Shown here piece by piece: positions 23,186-36,440 of a stretch of 64,000 nt of DNA; position 1 is the first letter of the stretch; the number at the start of each line of letters is the position of its first letter. The notes under the pieces are model-generated. The model saw nothing but the letters and a program-made list of their open reading frames with translations. It was not told the origin of the DNA and made no database searches. This stretch comes from Phoronis australis. Its lineage: Eukaryota > Phoronida > Phoronidae. The stretch lies in contig NMRA01000328.1 of NCBI GenBank assembly GCA_002633005.1, forward strand, positions 187,195 to 251,194. The letters are read 5' to 3'. The position numbers and the translations under genes are program-made.

Positions 23186-25399
23186 ATAAACTACAGCTCT
23201 AAAAATAAAGACTACTACCAAAATTAGCTTGGTCTCCTAATGCCTCCACATTGCCATCATCCATACACAGTATAAGAATCATGCGGGTGCCGTGCACACT
23301 GTTTTATGCAGTATGGGCACCATCTAATGAAAGTTTTCCTTAAAATGTTGTGCAAAGACTAGCAGGCATGTGGATTTTTTAGTTAATTTGATTCATTAAA
23401 TTATTTTACAGAGATTAAAACATTTAAACGTCCGAAATGACGACCATGTGGAGTTACACCCTTTGGAGCAATGGCAATCTGGGGTAATGACAGTTTGGAG
23501 TTTAACGGTCCCTCAAATTTACAACCCTTTGGAGCAATTGGATCCTTTGGTGTAAAGGCCTAATCATGATATACACAAATTTAAAGACCTTCAGATCGTA
23601 CACATTTCGAACCAAAGACTACAGAGTAACATCCTTCGAAGAAGAGACTTAAACCCTAAAAATTTCACTAGTTTAAAACCCCCGACAACAGTTTATTCTA
23701 AACCTTTGAACTTGGCCACATAAGCAGCACATCCAGGTTTTATCAGGGTTGAAAGGTTGAGCACAGGCAATCAAACTGGATATCTTAATGCAGTCCATAG
23801 TGTGAAGGGGGTTGGTATTTCATTTGGAAAAGTAATGAATGATATGCAATAAGATGTTATCACACACTTGAGTGTAATTAGCTGAAATCAGGCACAAACA
23901 AACAAGGTGTGGAATTTGATAGCCAGGCATCTTCATTCACAAAGGCTTTGTAATAAAGATTATATTGGTAAAATAAGTATGCATGTTTAATCAACCAAAA
24001 AAGAATAGTAATGGCTGAATCCCCTGAAACAGAAGATCTCTCCATCAAGTTTTACAGCTTTGCCTATGACTAAAGTCTTGCCAATTTACCACACAATGGA
24101 AGACAACTACAATCAGTTAACGCCTTTTTAATTTCTCATCAAGTTTTTTAAAATGAAGAGAAAATAACACATTCCCGAATCAGGCTGCCATGACGGATAA
24201 CTGTTCAGGATAAAATAAGATCACCATAACTCACCAAAGGGGAAGGAAGTAGCTTACTAATGAAAACTAATAGGTACGTAGTCCTATAACTTCTTTGTGT
24301 CATTAAACACAAGCTACAAAAAGGATATAGAACTTGATACAAGGTCATGCATTCGCTTTAAGTTATTTAATGATAAATTCCTTCCTGCATGATAACATGC
24401 ACCATGGACTTCACATTAAAAGCAACAGCAGTGAAAAAGTCAAATTCAAAGTAGTAGCTGTAAACCCACATTCCGTTGAAGAAACTAAATTTTCCAAGAC
24501 CTGGAATCACAGTTAACTATGTAGCCAATGCTCTAAACAGAGTTCAAGGTCGACCGAGGGCTTTTCATGCGTGATGTCATCAGTGGAAAATGTTGATCAG
24601 TTGACAGTATAAAATTATATGCAATGGCGGATAGTAGTGCCTTTATAAGTTACAAAGACTTAGAGGGCCACCACAACGAGTAATGTGAAGACAGGTAGGG
24701 GGTGCAAGACGACACTCAGGCCATGGTTAAAACAGTTGGACCGCGCCTCATCGGCAAACTTTGAGGCTCATCTGGCACTGGCACCTTTGATGAGTGAAGC
24801 CGAGTCGGAGCCTACTCTGTCTGCAGACAGTGCGGTCTGGGTGATAATTAAAGCCTTTTTTATATACATAAGTGTTGAGCAATATGTATCTCGAAACTGT
24901 AAATCTAACCGAAGTTTTAACCCTGACTGTCAAAGCCCAGTCATGAATAGCGTACACCGATTTCATTTCTTTAAATGTCCAGTGCAATTGCTAGGAATGA
25001 TCAAGACAGACCTAGTACAGGTGAAAATTTAAGTGAAAACCCAATCAAATTGATGAACTGAAGCGCAAGTTTTAAATACCACCATTCTCTGCGAACACAA
25101 ATGGAGATTCATCAGCCTGGGCTGCCAACAGTCAGTGAGGCACATATAGTTTTATGACATAATGAAGTGTGATAAAGGATTACATAGGTGACCAAAGCCA
25201 CATTTACATGCTGCAGCTGACATGGAACAGCTGTCTGGGTGCAAGTGTGTGTATAAATACGACTGACACGGAGCAAGTGATACCGAGGCGGTCACTTTTT
25301 GACACCGGTTTGATAGGTAGAGTGAGTTGCACTCGATCAGTTGCTCCAGTTTCAATTACATGTCTAAATACAACTGGGACAGGGCGAAAAAGGATCATC
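23186..25399. other. No gene recognised
   Basis: AT-rich with anonymous short frames, e.g. 24685-25032 (115 codons, plus) without motifs. Confidence 0.5.
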
Positions 25400-25510
25400 T
25401 TTCAATGCGCTTGCGCAATAGCATATATTCGGGTGATCAGCTGGCATTCCACGTGGTTTGGACATTCGCTAGTGTTAATGCGAGCATGCGCAGACAGTCT
25501 TCATGTAAGT
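25400..25510. promoter_or_regulatory. Possible promoter-like stretch with NRF-1-like motifs
   Basis: AATGCGCTTGCGCAATA and GCGAGCATGCGCAGAC resemble the NRF-1 palindrome (YGCGCAYGCGCR), common at animal promoters. No adjacent first exon was found, so this is only a motif observation. Confidence 0.22.
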
Positions 25511-25547
25511 GACACATTCTGATCTAGTTTGCAATCTAATGTCGTGA

Positions 25548-25632
25548 CATTTGACAGACATGGTGACAACTGACGGACATGGTGACAATTGACGGACATG
25601 GTGACAAATGACAGACATGGTGACAACTGACT
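25548..25632 (+). repeat. 20-bp minisatellite (GACGGACATGGTGACAAYT)n
   Basis: Four units of GACAGACATGGTGACAA / GACGGACATGGTGACAA in tandem. Confidence 0.92.
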
Positions 25633-26109
25633 CTGGTGTAAAAGCGGCTCAAGCAGCTTTAAAGCAGCAGGACTGAATTTAATGGACTATTTGTGTTTGC
25701 ATTAAAAAACTCCAACCCTGGGAGGATCACCATCTGATGGTCAATTTTTACCTGGAGTGGGTTCCTTATGCATATCTAATTATAGAAATGCTAACTGGAT
25801 TTTATTTTTGGTAAATGATACTAGTTTCTACCTGGTCTGTTCCAAAATTATGAAAGCTTTGGACCATTGTGATTCTTCAAGTATTTTGGTTCAGTATCCG
25901 AATCCAGCCCTCTGTGCTGGCTGCGGTCGTCACCTCAACTATTTGCATGGTGTCTACATCCCATTTTCTACTATTGGACATTGACGTATGTGTGGATAGC
26001 ATGCATTCCCACAAGAATACACTGATGGAAACTAACTGCAATTACATTCATTATTTCAGTCACACAAGTTGAGTTACTAAAACCAAATGGATTGAGCTGC
26101 TACCTATCA
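25633..26109. other. No gene recognised
   Basis: Short overlapping plus frames at 25757-26072 without motifs. Confidence 0.5.
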
Positions 26110-26490
26110 TCAACAAGCAAAAGAGAACTGAAACCTAACGAATCTGTCTTGGCTCATTGTTATCATACTGATATTTGCACCAGAATTCAGGTTTATCATT
26201 ACTAAAGTTACTTAGTTTCATTATAGTCCACGAGGTGGTGTTGTGGCCACTGGGTACCCATATTGTGTTTTTACTTAAACCCCAACAAAAAAGTCTAGTC
26301 AGTTCTCTTCGAATATTGTGTCTTCTCCTCATTAGCATTGGGTAAAAATTTTCCCTAAACCATTCTTAGGGGAACTTAATTTCTGAAGCCAGACAATTTA
26401 ATAATCGGTTATAAACAACCACATATCAATTTATCAATTTATTTTTAGTCAGAGTTTTATTACAAGGATATCATTGCTAATGCGAAAGTT
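26110..26490 (+). repeat. Dispersed repeat shared with 62515-62710
   Basis: Shared blocks in the same order: AAGAGAACTRAAACCTAACG, GGGTAAAAATT, TAATTTCTGAAGCCAGAC / CAATTTCAGAAGTCAAAC, and GCTAATGCG. Diverged with indels. Class unknown. Confidence 0.6.
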
Positions 26491-29439
26491 CCCATATCCC
26501 AAAACCATCTCTCTTCATTTGTGGAGGTAGAAAAACTCTAGTATGATTAACCTAGTTTTAGGAATGTAGGGCTGCCAAAACACATCTGAGCCAAGTTAGA
26601 CAAGAATGTTTAATCATGCATTACTGAGGTTTTTAATTTTTTGGTCTGCATCTCATTATACAAATAGCAAAATTTACTCGTATCAAGAATACAACAAATA
26701 GAAAACTAATTTTAATGTCAAGAAGTGAATACTATGTCAGTAATGTACAGCTATGCCAAGTGCCACACTGATCTGTGGGTAAATACCGAAGAACAAGAGA
26801 GGGCAGTGTAGTATGGGAAGTGGCTTGCTCTGATCCACTTCACTACTTAGATCAGTGTTCCTGAAAAACAGGCTTCCTGATCACATCTGATCTTTTACAA
26901 ATCTCTTGATAAAATACCAAGGTGCAGTGAATGGGCTGGGTTTCTGATGACAAGTGTTATAAGAAACAGCTACTATTCACTAGCAAGTTTGAAAATGCAC
27001 TGATGAGCAAGGAATAGGGGAGAAAAGTGACAATACGTAAAGGTGCAATAAGCAGCACCTTCTGTCATAAACCAACAATTGATTCAGACTAAGGTCCCAC
27101 CTTCTTCCTTGCTCAGTTGATAAGTGATTTTAAACTGACACTTGGTTATTGTTTTAGACCATGTTTATTACAGAGAATGTGATGTCAATGCTTTGGAAGT
27201 GCAAATATGCCTGTGAAAAAGTTCATTTTTGACACCAAAACCATGATTTATGCTGTGAGCACTACAGACAATGTCTGACCAAACACAAGCAATTTTCATC
27301 ATACATGGAAGTGTTACTCTCTGAAATTGAATGGTGGATGGCTTTCATTTTTGGGGTTTATTTTTCAGTCTCTGTAACAATAGTCGCTTAAAGGAGTCCC
27401 CGATTTTGGGAACCAGTTCGGTGCACGTTATTCAGAGGAGAAAACTGGTTCTCAAAATGCAAATCTTCTGTGATTTAACGTCTCTGCCAATGAAATTGAT
27501 TATATGGCTCCATCTATTGCAAAACAAATACACACAACCAGAGCAGTATTTTTGTTAAGATAGCATAAGATAAAAATAAAATAGGATCTTTGAACGAATT
27601 ATTAATCATGTGCTCAGCAACACAAATAGAAAAAGCAATTCTTGAAGGAAAAACAAGTTGGGAAACTATTTTAAGAACACTCCCTGATTAATGCTTTCAA
27701 TAGACATACCACAAAACACTCCACTAATAAAAGCATTAGGGATGCATAAAACGGCATAGTAAGAGCTCGCCATGTAGGTGACATTCACAGTTCCAAATTG
27801 GTTTTATATTTGCCAACCTCGTTTTTTCCAATTAAAATATTTTTGAAACCACAAACCAATCCCGTGACTGGAGCTACAGGTTTCAGTTTCTATGCTGTAA
27901 ACACATACCAACATGCTTCAATAATCATTAGGTTAAAGATCAGACAAAACTAAGACCAATCCCACGGCAGGTTCCCACACCTACAGCAAATATGCAAATG
28001 ACCTTATAAATAATCAGCCTGAACATTGCACAGATAACCTATTTAACTCTGGCATAAGCTACGTGATCACTACTGAATTAAAGGCAAGATTTCAACCCAG
28101 GTGCACAGTATTTTTGGGGCAACATGCATTATGACATCAAATTTGACATCTTAAGAATTGTGATTGAATATCCAAGAGAAAATAAGACTAACGTCACATC
28201 TCCAAGCACCTAAGCCAATCGACTTACAGCATATTTTAGAAAACTACACTGGCGTTAAAAGTGAAGGTATCTTTCTCTTACACACATTTGCAATATCCAT
28301 AAGGGTCAACGTCTATGTTTCACCAAACGCCCAATCTCAAATTTTTTGAAATTTTACTTTTCAGAAATTGCTCAACAGCATTCAGTTTAATGGCACCCCT
28401 TGATTTGTAATTTCTCGACACTAGAAACGCCCATGGCAATGAGTAAAACATGGTATTTTTATGATAACACTCCACCCAGAGTCATTGTTTTTGTTTATTT
28501 TTTGGGAGTATAACCATTCGATTTGATTTTTACTATGCAAGTTGGTATTTCTAATTACACAACATGAAAACATGATTAATTCAAACACAAATATTCACCG
28601 CTGTGAATTTGATTTATCCATTTGAAGCTTGCAATTTTGGCTTGACCTAATTAGTTTCCTTATAATTACCATTGTACTTTTCAATTAATTACCTAATCTT
28701 CAATCAAATCATGTTAGCATCTTGTGTAAGAGATAAGTCACCCTCCACTGACACCATCCTTAATGTTGCTCAAATGTTTTGCACAAAAGTTACATGTACC
28801 TAAATTTGGATATATTAGGTGAAGCTTCCTATAAATTCAATATCATGCACATATGAAGAATGCAAAAGCAAAAACATTAACAATTTTTTGTAAGGGACTG
28901 CAAAAACACACAATTCTTAGAAAATCAAGAGGTGAATGGAGCGCAGAAGGACTTTTTAAAATATTTGCTACTATGCCCTATATTTTGTGAGGCTATTTTA
29001 CAAGCAATTTTAAGCAGAAATCTATCAATAAACAAATAAAGATAAATTCTGAAGTTACTTTTGAGGGTTCTTGACATTTAAAAAGGGACAAAAAGCATGA
29101 CAAACAATGTTAAGGAATGTCAAAAACTTCACCTACAGACTACCAAGGAATTCAAATGTGTACAAGTCCTCTATGAATTTACAATACAAAAAAAATCAAA
29201 TTGAAGAATTTTTTACCCTTCGGCACTTTTTAAATTATTAAAGCAACATGTATCAAATGCCACTGATTTTTTTAAGCAAATTCTACCAGACCTGGCTCAC
29301 AACCATATGTTAGTGAACATCTATTACAATACAGACTGCCCAATAGTTTATTCGTGTGCAAAATTCCTAAAGTATGGCCTTATGACATCACAAGTGGTCT
29401 GTTGTGATAGGAAAGACTTTCTATAAGCCAAATGGTCCC
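26491..29439. other. No gene recognised
   Basis: AT-rich intergenic-type sequence with no motif-bearing frames or clear repeats. Confidence 0.5.
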
Positions 29440-29660
29440 GTAATTGACCTACTGCAAGTTCCGCCCCCTTACGAAACATCGACAATCAAACAATAAGTTT
29501 TGTCAGGCAACGTGTTGTTTATGGGGTAAAATGGTGGCTTGAAAACGAAGGTGTGTCAAGAATGTTGCGTTCTGATTGGTCAGTTAAGCAGTCATTCAAA
29601 ATCCTGGCGATAGATCAATTTTTCACCTATTAAGCACACAACATGGCCGCCAAGTGAAAA
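29440..29660. promoter_or_regulatory. Possible promoter-like stretch (GC box, CCAAT, YY1-like)
   Basis: Within about 200 bp lie TTCCGCCCCCTTACG (GC box), CTGATTGGTCAG (inverted CCAAT box) and ACATGGCCGCCAAG (YY1-like). The grouping is unusual for this AT-rich stretch. No transcript start or first exon could be assigned. Confidence 0.25.
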
Positions 29661-32600
29661 TCTACTTTGTCAAATTTCTTCACAAAAGTGAAGATTAATA
29701 AGAAAATGCCAGTCTATTACTAGCTTGGTTGAACTATATAGATGTCATAAAACAACTTTTGGTAAGGTTTTCGTTGTCAACAGCAATGCAATCGGCCTTA
29801 AAAGTTGGGAAAACAAGTTTTGGCAATTAATTCTTGGGAAATAAGTGAAGAATCACCGTAGTAGCTTTGCTATAAAACTTGCAGGTTTCCTTGGAACATG
29901 TTCCTTTAATGAAGCAAATACTATTTTAGACATGGTGTCTCGCAACTCGCAAAAAAAATTATGAAATTCCTCAGATCAAATATTACGCTCCCAAGTTTGC
30001 ACCAATAGTTTTTATGTTTCAACAAAAGAAGCCCAAATGCATGCCAATAACTCACGTATATTTCAAAGTAAATATCGTGTTACCTTCCAGGAAATCAAGC
30101 CATTATCACTTTTTATACCTAACAACTGTATATACAGTTCAAGTTTTAATCTGGGCCATAACATATCATGACATCCAAAATTCAAATGTTGAGTCAGCAT
30201 TTCTTGTTCTACCCACCTGAGTTCCAGACTCCTGTATCAAACAAATATTTTTAGACTACGGTATTCATTCTAACCATCTCATTGGCCAAACTTGAGACCA
30301 GTAACTTTAAAAAGACCTGGAATGCAATAAACAGACTAATTGAAAGTGATTCTCTGCTACTGAAACAGAATTCAACATGCTCACCATGTATTTTTAGGGT
30401 TTGTCCGTGTAAAGATTAATTTCTGTTGATATCAAACCATTTTCTTTTACTTTCAAATTTCAAAAAAAACATCTGTCAACAGCTCGCCACTTCATCAATT
30501 TTTCTCTCCCATAGCAAAGCATGTCTCCTTATTTGGTATGGCAAGACATAGACATAGCACATTTTCCATACATTGACCTCAAGCGACTTCAAGCAACTGA
30601 CATTGAGAGCATTTATCATAAGTGAGAGGGAAATTAGAAACTCTGTGGTAACCACAGTTTTTCCTTCGCGTGTATTTCAAAAATCATGAATTTTGTGATT
30701 TTTTTCTGAAAATTTCCTCACGGGAAAGTGAATAACTCTGTACTAGATGTTGCGAGATGGTACTTTCATCAGGAATTGTTTAAAAGATAATTTTGACGAG
30801 CTTTCGTGTTCCATGCCTCTATATAAGTCTTCTTTACATTAACTGTGCGGATTTCCTTGTACATATCATATGGAAGGGATTTCACAAGAAATGATTTGCA
30901 AATGAACCTGGGTCGAGTTTCATTAATCGTCAAATCCTATCTAACCCAACTGGTGGCTGTGTGACTGACTTCAACTTGTACTATACTCAGGCAAGAGGAG
31001 ATTTCAACACTTTAGAAAAAGTTTCAAATGGCGGCATTAGAACTCTATCAAAAAAGAGACCCTCCTATTCAGCACATCAATAAGTATACCTCAGATCGAA
31101 AGAAACACTCCAGGATAGCATCTAAAATGTCTTTATTGTTATGACTGATTGTATGACACACTTGTTAATCAAATACCTTCACACAGGTGAGAACTGGAAA
31201 ATCACCTGCTTGGCTAGACAGTAGCATTTAGAAGGCTCTCTTAAATGAGACTCTTTTAAACATGGCTCTCTTAAATGATGTTAGGGAGATAAGAAGAGGG
31301 TCAACAGCGCAACCTGGAGACTAATAAGAAGGTTAAAACATCATCAGTGATGGAGTAAAAGAGACATGCTCGATTTTGTTAACTTTTGAAGTATTTGCTA
31401 TGACAGATTTTATAGAAATGCTGGCACACTAACGTCTAGTTATTGATGATTGATTGGTTGATTGATTGGCTTTCAGTGAACATAAGCAACATCGTAAAAT
31501 TGAGATCAAAGTCTTTAAAACTGCCAGGAACATAAAAGGATACTGATGCTGATGTCAGCAAATTGAAGCCATAACATGTGAACCCCTTGAAGTATCATCG
31601 CATACATCTGACACTAATTTTTGGTCAATTCCTTTATTTCTGAAAATTGTACCTTTTACGAAAAACACCAAAAAGCCCTGTAAATAATTTGCCTCTTTAT
31701 GAAACCAGGCAAGCTAATTGTAGTTCTGTGGACAAGCAGCATTCATAAAAAAACAGTAGGCAACCAACATGTGCTGAATTGTGATACCATATCCAAATTC
31801 TTAGACAAGTTATTTGATCCAAAACCTGGTTTTGGCAAATGCATGTGGCAACTAACTGCTGGGCTGTATTGCAAAATCTGTGAAACTTTTCAACACTATG
31901 GATATGCAGTTGGCGGGCCACAACAGGTTTGAGGCTCATGGTGCACACTAATTACTGAAGACAAGGTCAATATGCAACCTATATTTTAAAGTTTTTGTTC
32001 CATAGTTAATGGACCCCTGCCACTCTGTCCTTGAATAGGAAGATTTCTCATCCACAGGTCAAAGACATCAAGCACAGATATACAGACCCATTTATTTTTC
32101 CACTCCACCAAATGTATTATCTAATTTGTCAATAGATGCAATCTGCAAACATAGGTTGCACCAGTTTAAATAAAGGCAGATGGACATATTACATAGGCAG
32201 AATTTGAAAACACTTTGGTAAAAGGTTGAGATCTGATTACACCATCTCAAAGGAACGTGCAAGATAAAACCCAGATCAATTTTAGTACACAGTTCATGAT
32301 GTTTAGCTCCTTTCAGCAAAAGAGTCAAGAGGTAAAGCATGATGTGAGATGCAATGTCCAATGCTATCAGCCTGACTGTAAACACTAAGGAGCAGACAAG
32401 AGTTGTTCTGTACTGGTAGGCAGACATCCAACATCTCCCACCTGGGGGTAACTAGCCAATCAGAGTTTATCACAATGAACACTGCATTCCTGTACTCTGT
32501 TATCACAGATGTACCCAGATACTTAGTTGGAAGTGTTGGAATACTGGGATAGGTCAAGACAACACTCAAGAAATCTTAATTTAAAAACCTACACAAAAAG

Positions 32601-32735
32601 AATGAGGATCCTACATAAATCAGGTAACTTTGCAGGTAACAGGATCATTACAAGAATCTTTAAGATGTACAGTGTGGTCAATTAATATCATTGGAAATTA
32701 AATAAAATATGCTTGCGTGTCCATTATGACTCAAG
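29661..32735. other. No gene recognised
   Basis: AT-rich with anonymous frames such as 32092-32427 and 32303-32569 (minus), none with motifs. Confidence 0.5.
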
Positions 32736-32741
32736 TTTATT
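32736..32741 (-). promoter_or_regulatory. AATAAA polyadenylation signal candidate
   Basis: AATAAA on the minus strand lies about 30 bp past the stop of the candidate exon at 32769. It has value only if that exon is real, because the hexamer is common in AT-rich DNA. Confidence 0.25.
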
Positions 32742-32768
32742 GCTACTCTGATATTCACATCCAGAAAT

Positions 32769-32857
32769 CTAACTCAGGCATAGCTTGCAGTCTCCATTGA
32801 CAACATCAAGCACCTGGCCAAGACAGTTCAGTGGGCGCATCGGAACCACGTCCCCTC
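32769..32857 (-). CDS. Candidate terminal exon of an unidentified minus-strand gene
   Basis: After a pyrimidine-poor TTATTACCCAG acceptor the frame reads GDVVPMRPLNCLGQVLDVVN then GDCKLCLS and a stop. An AATAAA signal lies about 30 bp after the stop. The peptide has protein-like composition but I do not recognise it. It needs a phase-1 upstream exon, whereas the last TPC exon found ends in phase 2. It is therefore not the direct next TPC exon, unless another exon lies between. It could be chance. Confidence 0.3.
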
Positions 32858-35779
32858 CTGGGTAATAACCAAAAGCAACATAAAACTAATGAAAGTTTTG
32901 GAAATATCATACCGTCCTTTCAAATACTAAATCTGCTTACACACATCTAACATTGCCGCTGAGAATACAGGAACCCAAATTAGGATTTTTAGTTTTATGT
33001 CACTGAATTGGTTAAAATCATAAAATAACTTATCAGCGACATATGACAGTAAAACTACCATCTAACACCTCTTGCGTTTCAATAATAAAGACAAGGCTAC
33101 GCCCTTTCTATCTCAATTTCAAGGGGTAACATGTGAAATGGGCAAATACAACCCACGCACATACCACTTAGATGATGTTGAGAAGTAGTAAATCTCTCTC
33201 ATCAATTGACAACATGCAATATCAGTACTGTATACTGTCTCAGAAGCGAGTGAAGAAACAGATGAAATGTCTTTAAGTGTTCTTCTTGTAAGCAAGATTC
33301 AAACAGGTAATAGGAAAAAATAAACAAACAAGCAAAAGCAAAATAACTGCATAAATAGATCGGAGGTTGGAAATGATAGAAAAGCACCATTCCAATTCAA
33401 AGGATTTGATTTCTTATACATCCGAGTATAAACGACCAGGTATAGTCCATATTTAAGTATTCTTTGAACAGAAATTTGCATTGTTTAATGACGAGGCTTG
33501 GTCAGGTAAAATGAAAACTTCCAAATGTGTCTTCTCTATCGCACCACCTTCACAATTCTCCAAAAAATTACCAACAAACCATGAAATGAAAAGCGAGAAA
33601 CAAGAATTCTACACTCAACACTTGAACCCCTTGTAATAATTACAATCAATTATGACCCGCGGGCCGCCATCTCCATAGTAGCAATGATGATAATGGCAGA
33701 ATTATAAACAAACAGACAAAGAAAAAAGTCAAATCACCCTAATACAGACAGCACTATAATACATTGTGAGTGGGTGTACATGCCTGCATACAAACAACAG
33801 AAAAATGATTACCACAAGAGGCAGGTACATTGTCCTTGGCTCATTAAGCCATTTGACCCTGATATAGGAGAATAAGGTGCAGACACAATTTAATGGCAAC
33901 AATATAACCTACATAATACAGAAGACTGTTATTGATTCCAATCACACACAACCAGAGATTTACAGTGAGACTCACACAGCTAACACAAGATGGCGTCACA
34001 CACCAAAACAACATTTTGTAAACAACTCAAAGACCAAAATCCAATGGATTAACCCTGAGGGAATTTTTTGCTGTTATATATGTACAATAATATAGTTTAG
34101 TATAGGAGGTTTCAGCATACCAAAGCAATGTAGCTGATACTTTGAGGACTGCATTCTAAAACTTTCCTGTAAGATTGGCGAGACATCACTGTGTATTACA
34201 AGTACATGACCATTTTCACTCACAAGCATTAGTATCTCCACCTACTGCAAGTTTATGAATCACAATACAAAGTTCAGAATACTGAATTACAGAGCTACGT
34301 TGCTATGTAAGTACAAGTTCATTTGTCACAGCACCAACATGAGGCATCTCTTAGACTAACATTTGGGGTTTTAATGTCACCCCGACCCCCAAGCGAGCCT
34401 AAGCCAGACTGAGACTGACCAGTCCAAATCGATTCACAAATTAATGCGACAACGATGAAGAAAACCTATTCACTAATTTCTCTCATAATGTATCGATTTT
34501 AAAAATTCAAAGACAGTTGCTATTTACTTTTCAAATTTAAAAACAGTCATGTTGGTCGTTTGCCTTACTTATTGGGGTAAACAGTGCACGCTTTGACGTC
34601 CACTTGCGTGCAAATCTTGTTAGTGTAAGATTTGCTAAGTAAGTCATTTACAGGGTTCCTGATTTCTATAATTTGCTATGCATAGACAGGCAGTGCAACG
34701 TGGGAAAATAAGAAGACACTGGTTGTAAACAGCAGGAAAACAGGTGAGTGGGATCACGGTGTCACTTTACATGTATCCTGTGTGACAATATTGGAAGAAA
34801 TCACGCGTATAGAGCAAGACACTGATTATACTGTGAAGATGAGTACCATAGCAAGACACAAGAACATGGGTGCTGTTACAATACGGCTTATATGGTCAAT
34901 AAAGACCGCTTTGAATATCACAAAAATATAGTATTGAATGAAGGCGGATGTAGTCGCAGTTCTCACATTCATTGGTTTTAATACGAATGCAGGCAACCGT
35001 GTATGTGCACTAGATCGTGCAAGAAAACCCATTCGTACTTTACTTAGCTTGTGGCTTGGCAACAATGTGTAAACACTACTGTTTTTCACTTCATATCTAG
35101 AAATGTTTGTCAACTAATTATCATTGGAAAAACAAGAGAATAAAAACACAAATCTGAGTTTTAAAATGCATAAAAGTGAGTATGAACATTACATATACCC
35201 CATGGTCAAGTCCAGTCTCATCGAAAGACAAGCTATCATTTAGAACTTGAAACAAGAATTTTAATTCCAGACATAATTTATTATTAATATGTATCAGTTA
35301 ATAAAATTGCTTCACCTGTTCAAAGGTAAAGTTTATAATCCAGCTATCAGATTAAAGTGCAGATATCAGGTGAACAAGTAAATTTAGAACGGATGTATAC
35401 ATCAATATATCTATAAAAGTCTCACACCCCAAGATAGACCAAAGTTTGGACAAACTTTAGGGACTAAGGGGAGGAAAATTGAAGAACCAATGTGGGAAAC
35501 ATGTCAAACATATCTGCATAAAAATGTCAAAATACAAAAACTACACTTAGGGATGAAGATAAAAATACTAATTCTTGACAATTCTTGTACATATGTTGCA
35601 AATGATTTTTCACAACATTAATGCATTTGCAATACTTGGACATTTTGATGAACCACATTTTACGAATAACCGACATCAAAAACATCAACACAACCAAAAC
35701 GAACAACCAGGGTTGGATAAGCAGATGCAACAATCTTGGAAAAAAGTAAAGCCACATGAATGAAGTGCAAGTGTTTCAG
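32858..35779. other. No gene recognised
   Basis: AT-rich. Small hydrophobic minus frames (33202-33481, 34826-35113, 35527-35757) have no family motifs. Confidence 0.5.
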
Positions 35780-35995
35780 GAGAATACTTGCAAACACACT
35801 ACCATAACCTACTGGCAGCAATGATTTGTCGCAAACATACTACCATAACCAATGGCAGCAATGATTGGTCACAAACATACTACCATAACCTAATGGCAGC
35901 AATGATTGGTCACAAACATACTACCATAACCTAATGGCAGCAATGATTGGTCACAAACATACTACCATAACCTAATGGCAGCAATGATTGGTTGA
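35780..35995 (+). repeat. ~41-bp minisatellite
   Basis: About five units of CAAACATACTACCATAACC followed by TAATGGCAGCAATGATTGGT. The first unit is more diverged. The last three are nearly identical, which indicates recent expansion. Confidence 0.93.
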
Positions 35996-36229
35996 TTAGA
36001 TTGAAATGTTGATGGTATAGAATGCCATTTCCATTCCATAAGGAAAGGTTTCTTGGAACAAATGCATCGCAAATTGTGTCCATAGATCACATCCCATGCA
36101 GTTAGTTTACAACTTTGTAATGTAAATACATACTTTTGTGGGATTTACACAAACTTACCAGTGGAGGAATATTAGACCAGTATTCTGTCCAAGAAGCAAA
36201 CTTTCAATTTAGACCATTGACTGCTATAA
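35996..36229. other. No feature seen
   Basis: Short spacer with no repeat or frame of note. Confidence 0.5.
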
Positions 36230-36440
36230 AATTGATCTCAACTTGATGAGAAGTTGATTTCTGAGTTATGAAGGTAATGACACTTTGTTTACTGTTCAAG
36301 ACCGAATGCTTGGTGTTCAATATGAAATGCTGTGACAAGCCAACTTGTCAAGCCTGGTCTCAAAAATAATTAACTGCCAATTCTTTCTAAGCCCCAAAAT
36401 CACCTGTAATTTGATTAAGGAACAATTTGAGACTAATTTC
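36230..36440 (+). repeat. Dispersed repeat shared with 55430-55570
   Basis: Shared blocks: TATAAAATTGAYCTCAACTTG, AGTGATTTG/AGTTGATTT, ATCACCTTTAATTTG/ATCACCTGTAATTTG and GGAACAATTTGAGACNA. The order is the same. Class unknown. Confidence 0.65.

Noticed and set aside
35780-35995. CRISPR-like spacing of repeats
   Set aside because: The units are directly abutting with no unique spacers, and the DNA is eukaryotic.
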